Made by a program: the position numbers and the translations under genes
Shown here: positions 48,967 through 58,034 of the stretch, piece by piece
Position numbering within the stretch: position 1 is the first letter of the stretch
How the letters are laid out: each line of letters opens with the position of its first letter
From: Rhizobium giardinii bv. giardinii H152
Lineage (GTDB): Bacteria > Pseudomonadota > Alphaproteobacteria > Rhizobiales > Rhizobiaceae
Reading direction: 5' to 3'
Assembly: GCF_000379605.1 (NCBI RefSeq)
Contig: NZ_KB902591.1
Coordinates: 49,918-113,917, forward strand
DNA: 64,000 bases
Notes under the pieces: generated by a model
The model's input: only the letters and a program-made list of their open reading frames with translations
The model's database searches: none
What the model was told of the DNA's origin: nothing

Positions 48967-50522
48967 TGGCCGCGCTACGAACTGTCGCAGGATTGCTCGG
49001 TGCATCGCTGCTTTTGGCGCAATCGCCTGCGGCAAATGCGGAGGACCGGGCACTGCTGGTCGGCATCGGTAGCTATGAAAACCTGCCGGAGGACATGTAT
49101 CTCCATGGACCGAAGAACGACGTGAAGGCGATCGAGGGTCTGTTGACCGGGACACTGTCCTTCAAACCGCAAGCCATTCGCGTCTTGACCGACGGCAAGG
49201 CCAGTCGCGAGGCGATCCTGTCCTCGGTCGGCGAGTGGTTGATTGCCGGAACGGTACCCGGCGACCGGATTTATTTCTACTTCTCCGGGCATGGCCTGCA
49301 GGTGAAGGACGTGAGCAAGGACGAAGAGGACGGGATGGACGAGGCGCTGTCCACCTACGATATCAAGGCCGGCGAAGCGGACTGGACGAATGTCATCCTC
49401 GATGACGATCTCGAGGCGCTCTTGGAAAAGATGAAGGGCAGGGCGGTGACGCTGGTGATCGACGCCTGCCATTCCGGCACGATCTCCCGCGCTCTCTCGG
49501 CCGAAAAGCTATCGGGCATGAGCGGTGCACGCTACCTGCCGCGCCCCTTCGCCCAGGCATCGGAGGACAAGGTGACGCGCGGCCTGCGGATCGATCTGGG
49601 TGTCGTCGACAAGCCTGCGGAACTGACGGCCGCTGGGGTCACCGCCTGGAGTGCTGCTGCGCCCTATCAGGTGGCCTGGGACGACGTGCGGTTGCCGATC
49701 GAGGACCGTCACGGTGTTTTCACCTCGGCTTATGTAGCCGGCTACAAGCCTTCGGAAGCGGATGGAAACGCCAACGGTCTGGTGAGCAATGCCGAACTCT
49801 TCCAGTATGTGACAACAAAGTCCAAGGAATATTGTTCGGCCCAGGAAAACTGCGAGAATCTCGACCCGCAGTTGGAGAGCGTGCCCGGTGTGCTCGGAAC
49901 GAGTGTTGCCAAGCCGGAACCGTACAGGACAGAACAGACTGCAACGGCGACGGACCAGCAACAGGGCAAACCGGAGCCCATGTACCAGGAGACGAAGGTC
50001 GACGCCGCAGCAGCGACGGCTTACGTCGATGCAAACCCGGTGGCGGCCATCGGCGACATCATCGGCAAGGCGGATACGGGCGAAGTGACGGTCTCGCTTG
50101 ATACCGGTGCCGCGCTGAAAAGAGGCCAACCCTTCAAGATTTCCGTCACCAGCAAGTATGACGGCCATCTGATATTGCTGGACGTGAGCGGCAAGGGCGT
50201 TGCGACGCAGATTTTCCCGAACGAGATGGCGCAGAAGATAACGCCGCTCTCGGCCGGCTCGACGCTGACCATCCCGGACGACTATTACGGCTTCGATTTC
50301 GAGGCGGATGGCAGCGGCGAGAACATGCTGGTTGCCATCGTCGTCAGCGACGATCTGGATCTGCAGGATGTCGCGCCCGCAGCGCAGGGGCTCAATACCG
50401 AACTCGATGCGCGAAAACGCCTGAGCGAGATCGTCGCCAAGCTTGGAAAAACCTGGACGGGCGACACCGAAAATCGCGGCCTGCGCTGGTCGCTCGGAAC
50501 GCTGAAATACACGATTGAATAG
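48966..50522 (+). CDS. Exported caspase-family (C14) protease, second of tandem pair
   Basis: The 518-residue protein has a signal peptide (MAALRTVAGLLGASLLLA...ANA), a caspase p20 domain with His109 in FYFSGHGLQ and Cys168 in VIDACHSGT, and the acidic DEEDGMDEAL loop. An EF-hand-like segment (EADGNANGLVSNAELFQ) near residue 260 could bind calcium, as activation by calcium is known in some metacaspases. Residues ~375-480 are a DUF4384-like domain (VSLDTGAALKRGQPFKISV, TQIFPNEM). It overlaps the first caspase gene by one nt (TGATG) and is only moderately similar to it, so the duplication is old. A terminator follows. Confidence 0.88.
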   Translation: MAALRTVAGLLGASLLLAQSPAANAEDRALLVGIGSYENLPEDMYLHGPKNDVKAIEGLLTGTLSFKPQAIRVLTDGKASREAILSSVGEWLIAGTVPGDRIYFYFSGHGLQVKDVSKDEEDGMDEALSTYDIKAGEADWTNVILDDDLEALLEKMKGRAVTLVIDACHSGTISRALSAEKLSGMSGARYLPRPFAQASEDKVTRGLRIDLGVVDKPAELTAAGVTAWSAAAPYQVAWDDVRLPIEDRHGVFTSAYVAGYKPSEADGNANGLVSNAELFQYVTTKSKEYCSAQENCENLDPQLESVPGVLGTSVAKPEPYRTEQTATATDQQQGKPEPMYQETKVDAAAATAYVDANPVAAIGDIIGKADTGEVTVSLDTGAALKRGQPFKISVTSKYDGHLILLDVSGKGVATQIFPNEMAQKITPLSAGSTLTIPDDYYGFDFEADGSGENMLVAIVVSDDLDLQDVAPAAQGLNTELDARKRLSEIVAKLGKTWTGDTENRGLRWSLGTLKYTIE

Positions 50523-50543
50523 GATTGCGAGCCTTAAAGCGAC

Positions 50544-50571
50544 AAAGCCCGCGACGGTCGTCGCGGGCTTT
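50544..50571. terminator. Bidirectional terminator between the caspase cluster and aapP
   Basis: AAAGCCCGCGAC (50544-50555) and GTCGCGGGCTTT (50560-50571) form a 12-bp stem with a GGTC loop. Short T-runs flank both sides, so it can serve the caspase operon on the plus strand and the aap operon on the minus strand. Confidence 0.85.
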
Positions 50572-50602
50572 GTGCTGTGCGCATCGTTGGATCGCGATAG
50601 AT

Positions 50603-51379
50603 CTAATGCAGGATCTGGCTGAGGAAGAGTTTGGTGCGCTCGTGCTGGGGATTGTCGAAGAACTCGGCCGGCGAGTTCTGCTCGACGATTTGGCCCTGGT
50701 CCATGAAGATCACGCGGTTGGCGACCTGGCGGGCGAAACCCATTTCGTGGGTGACGCACAGCATGGTCATGCCTTCCTCGGCGAGACCGACCATGGTGTC
50801 GAGCACCTCCTTGATCATTTCCGGATCGAGTGCCGAGGTCGGCTCGTCGAACAGCATGACGCGCGGGTTCATGCACAGCGAGCGGGCAATCGCCACACGC
50901 TGCTGCTGGCCACCGGAGAGCTGGCCCGGATATTTGTTGGCCTGTTCCGGGATCTTGACGCGCTTGAGGAAGTGCATGGCGACTTCTTCCGCCTGCTTCT
51001 TCGGCATCTTGCGCACCCAGATGGGCGCCAGGGTGCAGTTTTCCAGGATCGTCAGATGCGGGAAGAGGTTGAAGTGCTGGAACACCATGCCGACTTCGCG
51101 GCGCACTTCGTCGATTTTCTTCAGATCATTCGTCAGCTCGATGCCGTCGACGACGATCTTGCCCTTCTGATGCTCTTCCAGCCGGTTGATGCAGCGGATC
51201 ATCGTCGATTTGCCGGAGCCAGACGGGCCGGCGATGACGATGCGCTCGCCGCGCATGACCTTAAGATTGATGTCGCGCAGAACGTGGAAATCCCCGTACC
51301 ACTTGTTCATGCCGACGATTTCAATGGCGACGTCCGTGGACGAGACGGTCAGTTTCGATGCCAAAGCTTCATTTGCCAT
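50603..51379 (-). CDS. aapP: General L-amino-acid ABC transporter, ATP-binding subunit
   Basis: The 258-residue ATPase has Walker A ([13 protein letters not shown]), the ABC signature [15 protein letters not shown], Walker B ([15 protein letters not shown]) and the switch His ([22 protein letters not shown]), typical of the polar amino-acid uptake family. It is the last gene of aapJQMP; 17 bp separate it from aapM. The transporter imports a broad range of L-amino acids and in rhizobia is important in nodules. Confidence 0.96.
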   Translation of the reverse strand: MANEALASKLTVSSTDVAIEIVGMNKWYGDFHVLRDINLKVMRGERIVIAGPSGSGKSTMIRCINRLEEHQKGKIVVDGIELTNDLKKIDEVRREVGMVFQHFNLFPHLTILENCTLAPIWVRKMPKKQAEEVAMHFLKRVKIPEQANKYPGQLSGGQQQRVAIARSLCMNPRVMLFDEPTSALDPEMIKEVLDTMVGLAEEGMTMLCVTHEMGFARQVANRVIFMDQGQIVEQNSPAEFFDNPQHERTKLFLSQILH

Positions 51380-51396
51380 GACGTTTTCCCCTTATG

Positions 51397-52554
51397 TTAT
51401 CGTTTGTGGCCCTTGTCGAGCAGGCGTTCCATGAAGCCGGAATAGCGCGACATGCCGAAGCAGAAAAGCCAGAAAGTAAAACCGGCGAAGATCAGGCCGG
51501 TCAGCGGCGTCACAGGCGAAGCCCAGTTGGCGTCCGAGAAGTTCTGGCGAACGATGCCGAGCAGGTCGAACATGCCGATGATCGAGACCAGCGACGTATC
51601 CTTGAACAGCCCGATAAAGGTGTTGACGATGCCCGGGATCACCAGTTTCAGCGCCTGCGGCAGGATGATCAGCCGCATCTTCTGCCAGTAGCCGAGCCCC
51701 AGCGAATCCGCACCTTCGGATTGTCCTTTCGGAATGGCCTGCAAACCGCCGCGCACCACTTCCGCCATGTAGGCGGATGCGAAGAACGACACCCCGATTA
51801 CTGCGCGCAGGAATTTGTCGACTGTCATGCCCTGGGGCAAGAACAGCGGCAGCATCACGCTTGCCATGAAGAGAACGGTGATCAGCGGGATGCCGCGGAC
51901 GATTTCGATGAAGATCGTGCAGATCATCCTAATGACCGGCATTTTCGATCGCCGCCCCAGCGCCAGAACGATGCCGAAAGGCAAGGAAACGGCGATCCCC
52001 ACGAAGGAAAGAATGAGCGTGACCATCAGGCCACCCCAGAGCGGGGTTTCAACATAGGTGAGGCCGAAGACGCCGCCCAGCAGAAGGAAGAAGGCGACGA
52101 CCGGAAGCACCCCGAACAGGAGAATGGCATTCCATCCCTTGAAGGGGATCTTCGGTATCAGCATCGGCACGAGAAGGGCAACGAACAGGATACCCACCAG
52201 CGTTGGGCGCCAGCGCTCTTCGATCGGATATCGGCCGAAGAGGAACTGGTCGAACTTTGCGCCGACGAAGGCCCAGCAGGCGCCGCTCCACCCTTCCGGC
52301 TGCGAGCCGCCCTGGGCAACGGTCGCACAAACTCCACGACCACCACCGGTCCAGGCTGCGTCGATGAACAGCCATTTGATCATCGGAGGCAGGAACCATG
52401 CAAGCAGCAGGATGGCAAGGATCGTCAGCACCGAATCCTTGGGCGTGGCGAAGAGGTTCTTCCGGAACCAGGCAATATAGCCTTTTTCCAGTATCGGCGG
52501 TGTCGATGGGGGCAGCATGCTGGTGCGAACGAAATTGGCTTGAGGCGCATTCAT
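51397..52554 (-). CDS. aapM: General L-amino-acid ABC transporter, permease subunit AapM
   Basis: The 385-residue permease has the long N-terminal part characteristic of AapM (an N-terminal helix, then a Trp-rich periplasmic segment [13 protein letters not shown]) and the conserved HisM-type core with [32 protein letters not shown], the EAA loop that docks on the ATPase. It forms the channel with AapQ. Four bp separate it from aapQ. Confidence 0.95.
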   Translation of the reverse strand: MNAPQANFVRTSMLPPSTPPILEKGYIAWFRKNLFATPKDSVLTILAILLLAWFLPPMIKWLFIDAAWTGGGRGVCATVAQGGSQPEGWSGACWAFVGAKFDQFLFGRYPIEERWRPTLVGILFVALLVPMLIPKIPFKGWNAILLFGVLPVVAFFLLLGGVFGLTYVETPLWGGLMVTLILSFVGIAVSLPFGIVLALGRRSKMPVIRMICTIFIEIVRGIPLITVLFMASVMLPLFLPQGMTVDKFLRAVIGVSFFASAYMAEVVRGGLQAIPKGQSEGADSLGLGYWQKMRLIILPQALKLVIPGIVNTFIGLFKDTSLVSIIGMFDLLGIVRQNFSDANWASPVTPLTGLIFAGFTFWLFCFGMSRYSGFMERLLDKGHKR

Positions 52555-52558
52555 GATC

Positions 52559-53752
52559 TTATCTCTCCACCAATGCCATCTTGGCGTTGAACCAGTTCAT
52601 GAACAGCGATGTCGACAGGCTGAGCGTCAGGTAGACGACAATCCAGATGCTGACGACTTCAACGGCCTGACCGGTCTGGTTGAGAATCGTGCCACCGACG
52701 GCAACCAGATCGGCGTAGCCGACCGCGATAGCCAACGAGGAGTTTTTCGTCAGATTGAGATATTGGCTGGTCAGCGGTGGGATGATGATCCGCATCGCCT
52801 GCGGCACGACGACCAGGCGGGTGGTCAGGCCCGGCCGAATGCCGAGCGCGTGAGCAGCCTCGGTCTGTCCATGACCGACACCGCGAATGCCGGCCCGGAC
52901 GATTTCAGCGATGAAAGCCGCGGTGTAGAACGACAAGGCCAGGAACAGCGACAGGAATTCCGGACCGACCACCGAGCCGCCCGTCAGGTTGAATTTTCCG
53001 GCGATCGGAACGTCGAACGAAATCGGCATGCCGGTGGCCAGGAAAGTTATGACTGGCAGGCCGATCAGCATGCCGAGCACGATCCAAAGGACCGGTGGAC
53101 GCTTGCCCGTGGCCAACTGCTTTTTGTTCGCGTATCGCACAAAGGCAATGCTGGCGATAATCGCAATAATCAGCGCGTAGAAGGTGAACTGCGCACCGCT
53201 GTCGAAAACCGGCCGGGGAAAGGCAAGACCGCGATTGTTGATATACATGTTGAGCGGTAGCGCCATCGACTCGCGCGGCTGCGGCAAGACGGCGAGAACG
53301 CCCGAATACCAGAAGAAGATGACGAGCAGCGGCGGAATGTTGCGGAAAACCTCGACATAGATCATCGACAGCTTGGCGATCAGCCAATTCTTCGACAACC
53401 GGCCGATGCCGATCAGGAAGCCGATGATCGTTGCCGTGATGATGCCGGTAACCGCGACGAGAATCGTGTTGAAGAAGCCGACGACCAGCGCACGGCCATA
53501 GGTCGAGTCACTGGTGAAGGCGACCAACGACTGGCCGACATCGAAGCCGGCGCGGCCGTTCAGGAAGCCGTAACCGGAAGCGATATTTGCACGCTTGAGA
53601 TTCTCGATCGTATTATCGGTAACCCAGTAGACGAAAACGACGAGCAAAAGCAGCGTTAGGCCTTGGTAGATATAACCGCGGACCTTGGGATCGTTCAGGA
53701 CCGAACCGGTCGACTTGTCCCTGCCAGGCGGAATCGTGGCGTCAATTGTCAT
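52559..53752 (-). CDS. aapQ: General L-amino-acid ABC transporter, permease subunit AapQ
   Basis: The 397-residue permease has a first helix ([18 protein letters not shown]), a HisM-type core and the EAA loop [32 protein letters not shown]. It has a large periplasmic insertion between helices, as in other AapQ proteins. It pairs with AapM. It lies 97 bp downstream of aapJ, leaving room for a stem-loop that could lower expression relative to the binding protein. Confidence 0.95.
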   Translation of the reverse strand: MTIDATIPPGRDKSTGSVLNDPKVRGYIYQGLTLLLLVVFVYWVTDNTIENLKRANIASGYGFLNGRAGFDVGQSLVAFTSDSTYGRALVVGFFNTILVAVTGIITATIIGFLIGIGRLSKNWLIAKLSMIYVEVFRNIPPLLVIFFWYSGVLAVLPQPRESMALPLNMYINNRGLAFPRPVFDSGAQFTFYALIIAIIASIAFVRYANKKQLATGKRPPVLWIVLGMLIGLPVITFLATGMPISFDVPIAGKFNLTGGSVVGPEFLSLFLALSFYTAAFIAEIVRAGIRGVGHGQTEAAHALGIRPGLTTRLVVVPQAMRIIIPPLTSQYLNLTKNSSLAIAVGYADLVAVGGTILNQTGQAVEVVSIWIVVYLTLSLSTSLFMNWFNAKMALVER

Positions 53753-53849
53753 TCAGAGCCTCTTTATCCCCTATTCGCCCTGTTTCGAGCGATTCTTATT
53801 ATTGGAAGAGAAAGCGGCCGGAGCCGCTTTCTCGAGTCATTGCATGTGC

Positions 53850-54875
53850 TTAGCGTACCGGCGGTGCGTACTGGATGCCGCCCTTGCTCCACAGCGCGTT
53901 CAAGCCGCGTTCGATCTTGAGCGGGCTGCCGGCGCCGATGTTGCGGTCGAAGATTTCGCCGTAGTTACCGACACCCTTGATGACCTTCACGGCCCAATCG
54001 TTTTCGAGGCCGAGATCGGTACCGATCTTGGTATCGGCTTCAACGCCGAGGAAGCGCTGGATGTCCGGGTTCGGGGACTTCTTCATTTCTTCGACGTTTG
54101 CCTGGGTGATGCCGAAATCTTCGGCATTGATCAGCGCGTAGTGCACCCAGCTGACGATGTCGAACCACTGGTCGTCACCCTGGCGAACGGCCGGGCCGAG
54201 CGGCTCCTTGGAAATGATTTCCGGAAGGATCATGTGATCGTCCGGGGCAGCCAGGGTCAGACGCAGCGAGTAAAGGCCAGACTGGTCGGTCGTGTAGACG
54301 TCGCAACGGCCGGCGTCATAGGCAGCGTTCACTTCCTCGAGCTTTTCGAAGACGACCGGATTGTACTGCAGGTTGTTGGCCTTGAAGTAGTCGGCCAGGT
54401 TCAGCTCGGTCGTGGTGCCGGTCTGGACGCAGACGGCAGCGCCGGAAAGCTCAAGCGCCGACTTCACGTTCAGCGCCTTGCGGACCATGAAGCCCTGGCC
54501 GTCATAATAGTTGACCGGGCGGAAGTTGAAGCCGAGCGCCGTATCGCGGTTGATGGTCCAGGTCGTGTTACGGGCAAGCACATCGACTTCGCCCGACTGA
54601 AGCGCCGGGAAACGGTCCTTGGCGGAGGTCGGCGTGTATTTCACCTTCGTGGCGTCGCCGAAAATGGCTGCGGCAATGGCTTTGCAGTAATCGACGTCGA
54701 AGCCGCTCCAGTTGCCGGATGCGTCAGGCGACGCAAAGCCGGTCAGGCCGGTGTTGACGCCGCACTGCAGGAAGCCCTTTGCCTTGACGTCGCCAAGCGT
54801 CGTCGCCGACGCGGCCTGAGCGCCAAGCCCCATGACGGCAGCGCCGAGAAGCGCTGTCAGAATTCTTTTTGCCAT
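53850..54875 (-). CDS. aapJ: General L-amino-acid ABC transporter, periplasmic binding protein
   Basis: The 341-residue protein has a Sec signal peptide (KRILTALLGAAVMGLGAQAASA) and a type II periplasmic binding fold: GFLQCGVNTGLTGFASPDASGNWSGFDVDYCKAIAAAIFGD, WTINRDTALGF and QSGLYSLRLTLA are typical of AapJ. It captures amino acids and delivers them to AapQM. ATG 54875 is the first codon of the signal peptide, though the frame is open much further upstream. It is the first gene of the aap operon and divergent from metC. Confidence 0.96.
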   Translation of the reverse strand: MAKRILTALLGAAVMGLGAQAASATTLGDVKAKGFLQCGVNTGLTGFASPDASGNWSGFDVDYCKAIAAAIFGDATKVKYTPTSAKDRFPALQSGEVDVLARNTTWTINRDTALGFNFRPVNYYDGQGFMVRKALNVKSALELSGAAVCVQTGTTTELNLADYFKANNLQYNPVVFEKLEEVNAAYDAGRCDVYTTDQSGLYSLRLTLAAPDDHMILPEIISKEPLGPAVRQGDDQWFDIVSWVHYALINAEDFGITQANVEEMKKSPNPDIQRFLGVEADTKIGTDLGLENDWAVKVIKGVGNYGEIFDRNIGAGSPLKIERGLNALWSKGGIQYAPPVR

Positions 54876-55242
54876 TTTTAGAACCTTTTTCTGTTGTCTT
54901 TGTTCTTGTCCACACCCGCTGCTCGCGGTCGAGCGCAAGGCGCGGCCCCCGCCACCCTCCTGGCGCGAGTGCTCTATCTCATTCCCAAAACCGCGCAGGG
55001 TCAAGGACACGTTGCCGTTTTTCTCGGTCGCAGGTGGAGAATCGTTGCTGGAGCCGCATGTTTGGGCAATTTTTAGCTGTTGAAAGCATTTTTTTGTATA
55101 AAAAACCGCCAGAATCCAAATTTTTGTCACCAGAATCGATTTTTTCATCAATTGGATAGCCCTTCGCAGCGAAGTCTCTTGACCCATCCGGAGAGCGGGT
55201 CGACAAGTGCGGCAAAACGATAGACCTCGGACGGATTCTCCC
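54876..55242. promoter_or_regulatory. Divergent promoter region between aapJ and metC, with a CCAGAATC direct repeat
   Basis: This 367-bp non-coding stretch holds the leader and promoter of aapJ on the left and of metC on the right. Its A/T-rich core (55065-55150) contains two copies of CCAGAATC followed by a T-run, at 55109 and 55130, exactly 21 bp apart (two helical turns), which suggests a regulator bound on one face. I see no sigma-54 consensus and no recognisable riboswitch. Confidence 0.45.
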
Positions 55243-56433
55243 ATGAATGACAAGAAGAGCTTTCTCGCCGGCGCGGGTGCAAATACACGGCTGGCTCACA
55301 TCGGCAATGATCCCTCGGACTACCATGGTTTCGTGAACCCGCCTGTCGTGCATGCGTCTACCGTCCTGTTCCCCAATGCAAAGACCATGGAGACCCGGGC
55401 GCAGAAATACACCTATGGCACGCGCGGGACGCCGACCACAGACGCATTGTGCGAGGCCATAGACGAACTGGAAGGCTCGGCCGGCACCATCCTCGTTCCT
55501 TCGGGGCTTGCCGCCGTCACTGTTCCGTTTCTGGCGTTCCTCGCGGCCGGCGACCATGCGCTGATCGTCGATTCGGTCTATTTCCCGACCCGGCATTTCT
55601 GCGACACGATGCTGAAGCGGCTCGGAGTGAGTGTTGACTACTACGATCCGATGATCGGTGCCGGCATCGAAAGCCTGATCAAACCCAACACGAAGCTCGT
55701 GCACACCGAAGCGCCGGGCTCGAACACGTTCGAAATGCAGGACATCAGCGCGATTTCGGCGGTCGCCCACCGCCACGGCTGCGTCGTGACCATGGACAAT
55801 ACCTGGGCGACGCCGCTTTATTTCAAGCCGCTCGACCATGGCGTCGATATCTCGATCCACGCGTCGACCAAATACCCCTCCGGTCATTCCGATATCCTGC
55901 TCGGCACCGTATCGGCCAATGCCGCGCATTGGGAGCAACTCAAGGAAGCCAATATCACGCTCGGCATCTGCGCTTCTCCCGATGACAGCTACCAGATCCT
56001 GCGCGGCCTGCGCACCATGGGCGTTCGCCTCGACAGACATCAGGAAAGCACGTTGAATATCGCCCGCTGGCTGGAAGAGCGCGAGGACGTGGCGCGCGTG
56101 TTGCATCCGGCGCTGCCGAGTTTTCCGGGCCACGAACTCTGGAAGCGGGATTTTACCGGATCCAGCGGCATCTTTTCCTTCGTCCTGAAGACCGAGAGCC
56201 CGGACCGCTTCAAGGCCAAGGCGCATGCCTTCCTTGATGCATTGTCGCTGTTCGGGCTTGGTTATTCCTGGGGCGGCTTCGAAAGCCTCGCCCTCCATGT
56301 CGGCTTGTCTGATCGCAAGGTCTGCAAAGCGCCGAGCGAAGGTTCGGTTCTTCGCCTGCAGATCGGCCTGGAGGACGTGGCGGATATCCGCAAGGATATC
56401 GAGGCCGGCCTCGCGGCGGCAAAATCCGTGTAA
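55243..56433 (+). CDS. metC: Cystathionine beta-lyase
   Basis: The 396-residue PLP enzyme cleaves cystathionine to homocysteine, pyruvate and ammonia in methionine synthesis. The Cys/Met metabolism family motifs are present: YGTRGTPTTDALCEAIDELEGSAGTILVPSGLAAV, TMDNTWATPLYFKPLDHGVDISIHASTKYPSGHSD, where the Lys in STKYPSGH binds PLP. It could also act as a cysteine lyase. It is divergent from aapJ; the FAD monooxygenase gene runs convergently 3 bp after its stop. Confidence 0.93.
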   Translation: MNDKKSFLAGAGANTRLAHIGNDPSDYHGFVNPPVVHASTVLFPNAKTMETRAQKYTYGTRGTPTTDALCEAIDELEGSAGTILVPSGLAAVTVPFLAFLAAGDHALIVDSVYFPTRHFCDTMLKRLGVSVDYYDPMIGAGIESLIKPNTKLVHTEAPGSNTFEMQDISAISAVAHRHGCVVTMDNTWATPLYFKPLDHGVDISIHASTKYPSGHSDILLGTVSANAAHWEQLKEANITLGICASPDDSYQILRGLRTMGVRLDRHQESTLNIARWLEEREDVARVLHPALPSFPGHELWKRDFTGSSGIFSFVLKTESPDRFKAKAHAFLDALSLFGLGYSWGGFESLALHVGLSDRKVCKAPSEGSVLRLQIGLEDVADIRKDIEAGLAAAKSV

Positions 56434-56436
56434 TCC

Positions 56437-57594
56437 TCAGTCGCGCGGTTCGTATCCATAGAGCCAGTCGAAATCGGCGGCCAGGCTTTCGGGCCGCCGT
56501 AGCGACAATACCAGATCACGCCCGAACCGGACGGGGCCGCGGGCGTGATAGACGAACCGGTTGAAAGCGCCGCGGGAGCGGACAGGCGCGACGCGAGCTT
56601 TCCTGTGATCGGCAAAGGCTGCGAGAGACTGCCCGCGGGCGACGAAGGCCGCAAGTTCGAAGGCATCTTCAATCGCCATTGCGGCGCCCTGGGCGGCAAA
56701 CGGCATCATCGCGTGGGCTGCGTCGCCGATCAGGACCGTTCCGCCGTGATGCCATGCGCCCTCGCTGACCTCGTAGAGCGGCCAGATCGTCGGCTCCGGC
56801 GCGTTCCGCAGCATGTCGACAATTTCCGGATGCCAGCCGGAAAAGGCGGCTAGCAGCTGTTTTCGCGTTTTGTCTGGCGGGAGGACGCGATCGGGCGTTT
56901 CCTTCGGATCGTGTCCGCCGGTGATTGCCACGACATTGAAGCTGTGCAGCCGCGGTAGCGGGTAGACGACGAGGTGCGCACCTGCGCCGAGAAATGCCGA
57001 CACGGTCGCCGCATCGAAAATCGCTGGGGCATTTGCCTGACTGAGCGTCAATCGCCACGCGACATTGCCGGAAAACCGTGCTTTGCCAGATCCTTGGATA
57101 TGATTCCTGACCTTGGACCAGACGCCGTCGGCGCCGATGACGAGGCTGGGTTCCTTGCCCAGGACATGCGCCATGGCATCGGGCGATCCGTCATCGATCC
57201 GCAGCCCAAGATGCAGGCGACACAGCGGCGCGGCGTCGACGGCGGCAAGCAGGACCTTCTGAAGGTCTGCCCTGTGCAGGACGCCGTAGGGTGCTTTCCA
57301 GCGGTGCCGCGCGAAGGATCCGGCCGGCACCGACGCAATCGTTCGAAACGTGTTTCCGTTGACAAGGCGGATTTCCGCCGGTTCGCACCACACCTGCTCA
57401 AGCTGCGGCGTCAGCCCGAGTGCGCCGAGGATGCGGGTGGCGTTGGGGGAGAGTTGCAGTCCGGCGCCCGTCTCGCTCAGGACCAAAGTCTGCTCGAGGA
57501 TGTCGCTCGCGATGCCCTTGCGGGCAAGACACAACGCGGCCGTGAGGCCGGCGATGCCGGCTCCCACGATCGCAACCGCCCCACCCTGCGTCAT
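56437..57594 (-). CDS. FAD-dependent monooxygenase (salicylate hydroxylase/UbiH-like)
   Basis: The 385-residue flavoprotein has the N-terminal FAD motif VAIVGAGIAGLTAALCLARKG, the DG motif LVIGADGVWSKVR and the second FAD motif VLIGDAAHAMMPFAAQGAAMAIEDA. These class A hydroxylases use NAD(P)H and oxygen on aromatic rings; salicylate-like or other substrates are possible, but none can be assigned. It ends 3 bp from metC and lies just downstream of the zinc-finger gene on the same strand. Confidence 0.88.
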   Translation of the reverse strand: MTQGGAVAIVGAGIAGLTAALCLARKGIASDILEQTLVLSETGAGLQLSPNATRILGALGLTPQLEQVWCEPAEIRLVNGNTFRTIASVPAGSFARHRWKAPYGVLHRADLQKVLLAAVDAAPLCRLHLGLRIDDGSPDAMAHVLGKEPSLVIGADGVWSKVRNHIQGSGKARFSGNVAWRLTLSQANAPAIFDAATVSAFLGAGAHLVVYPLPRLHSFNVVAITGGHDPKETPDRVLPPDKTRKQLLAAFSGWHPEIVDMLRNAPEPTIWPLYEVSEGAWHHGGTVLIGDAAHAMMPFAAQGAAMAIEDAFELAAFVARGQSLAAFADHRKARVAPVRSRGAFNRFVYHARGPVRFGRDLVLSLRRPESLAADFDWLYGYEPRD

Positions 57595-57618
57595 GGAAAA
57601 AACTTTCGCCGGAACGTG

Positions 57619-57864
57619 TCAGGCGGCCTTTGCATTGAAGGTGCAGCCATCGGGCACCGTCTGGTCCGCATGAAGCTTGGCATTGTAGCGGTACAGCGTC
57701 GAACAGTAGGAGCAGACCTTCTCGTTGTCGTCGCCCATGTCGATATAGATGTGGGGGTGATCAAACGGAACGGAGGCGCCAGTACACATGAATTCCTTGA
57801 CGCCGATCTCGATCACCGCGTGGCCGCCGTCGTTCTGAAAGTGAGGGATACCGTGCCCGGCCAT
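57619..57864 (-). CDS. Zinc-finger domain-containing protein (NDUFS6-like, CHCC type)
   Basis: The 81-residue protein contains FMCTGASVPFDHPHIYIDMGDDNEKVCSYCSTLYRY, with the Cys-His-Cys-Cys ligands of the CHCC zinc finger. This family corresponds to the mitochondrial complex I accessory subunit NDUFS6 and is kept as a free small protein in alphaproteobacteria. It likely associates with NADH dehydrogenase. The start 57864 follows GTGGAG; an open frame extends upstream but without conservation. Confidence 0.85.
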   Translation of the reverse strand: MAGHGIPHFQNDGGHAVIEIGVKEFMCTGASVPFDHPHIYIDMGDDNEKVCSYCSTLYRYNAKLHADQTVPDGCTFNAKAA

Positions 57865-58034
57865 GTCATGCTCCACTTGCGTCGTCTGGAAGAATAGTCG
57901 AATTCGGCGGCACCATAGAAAGCTTTGCGCAAAAAGTGTAGCGGCAAAGATGCCGCGGCCGCGCGTTTTTTGCCGCGCCGGGGTTTTCCCTATCGGGCCG
58001 GTATCATAGGTTCGGCGAAAAACAGGATATTCCC

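Noticed and set aside
41905-50522. Analogy to the eukaryotic apoptosome (cytochrome c activating caspases)
   Set aside because: The hemoprotein is a large multiheme export, both caspases carry signal peptides, and there is no Apaf-like NTPase in the cluster. The juxtaposition is striking, but no mechanistic parallel can be claimed from sequence.
54876-55242. Sigma-54 promoter or SAM-responsive riboswitch between aapJ and metC
   Set aside because: Neither strand shows a TGGCAC-N5-TTGC element, and I cannot find the conserved core of a SAM riboswitch.
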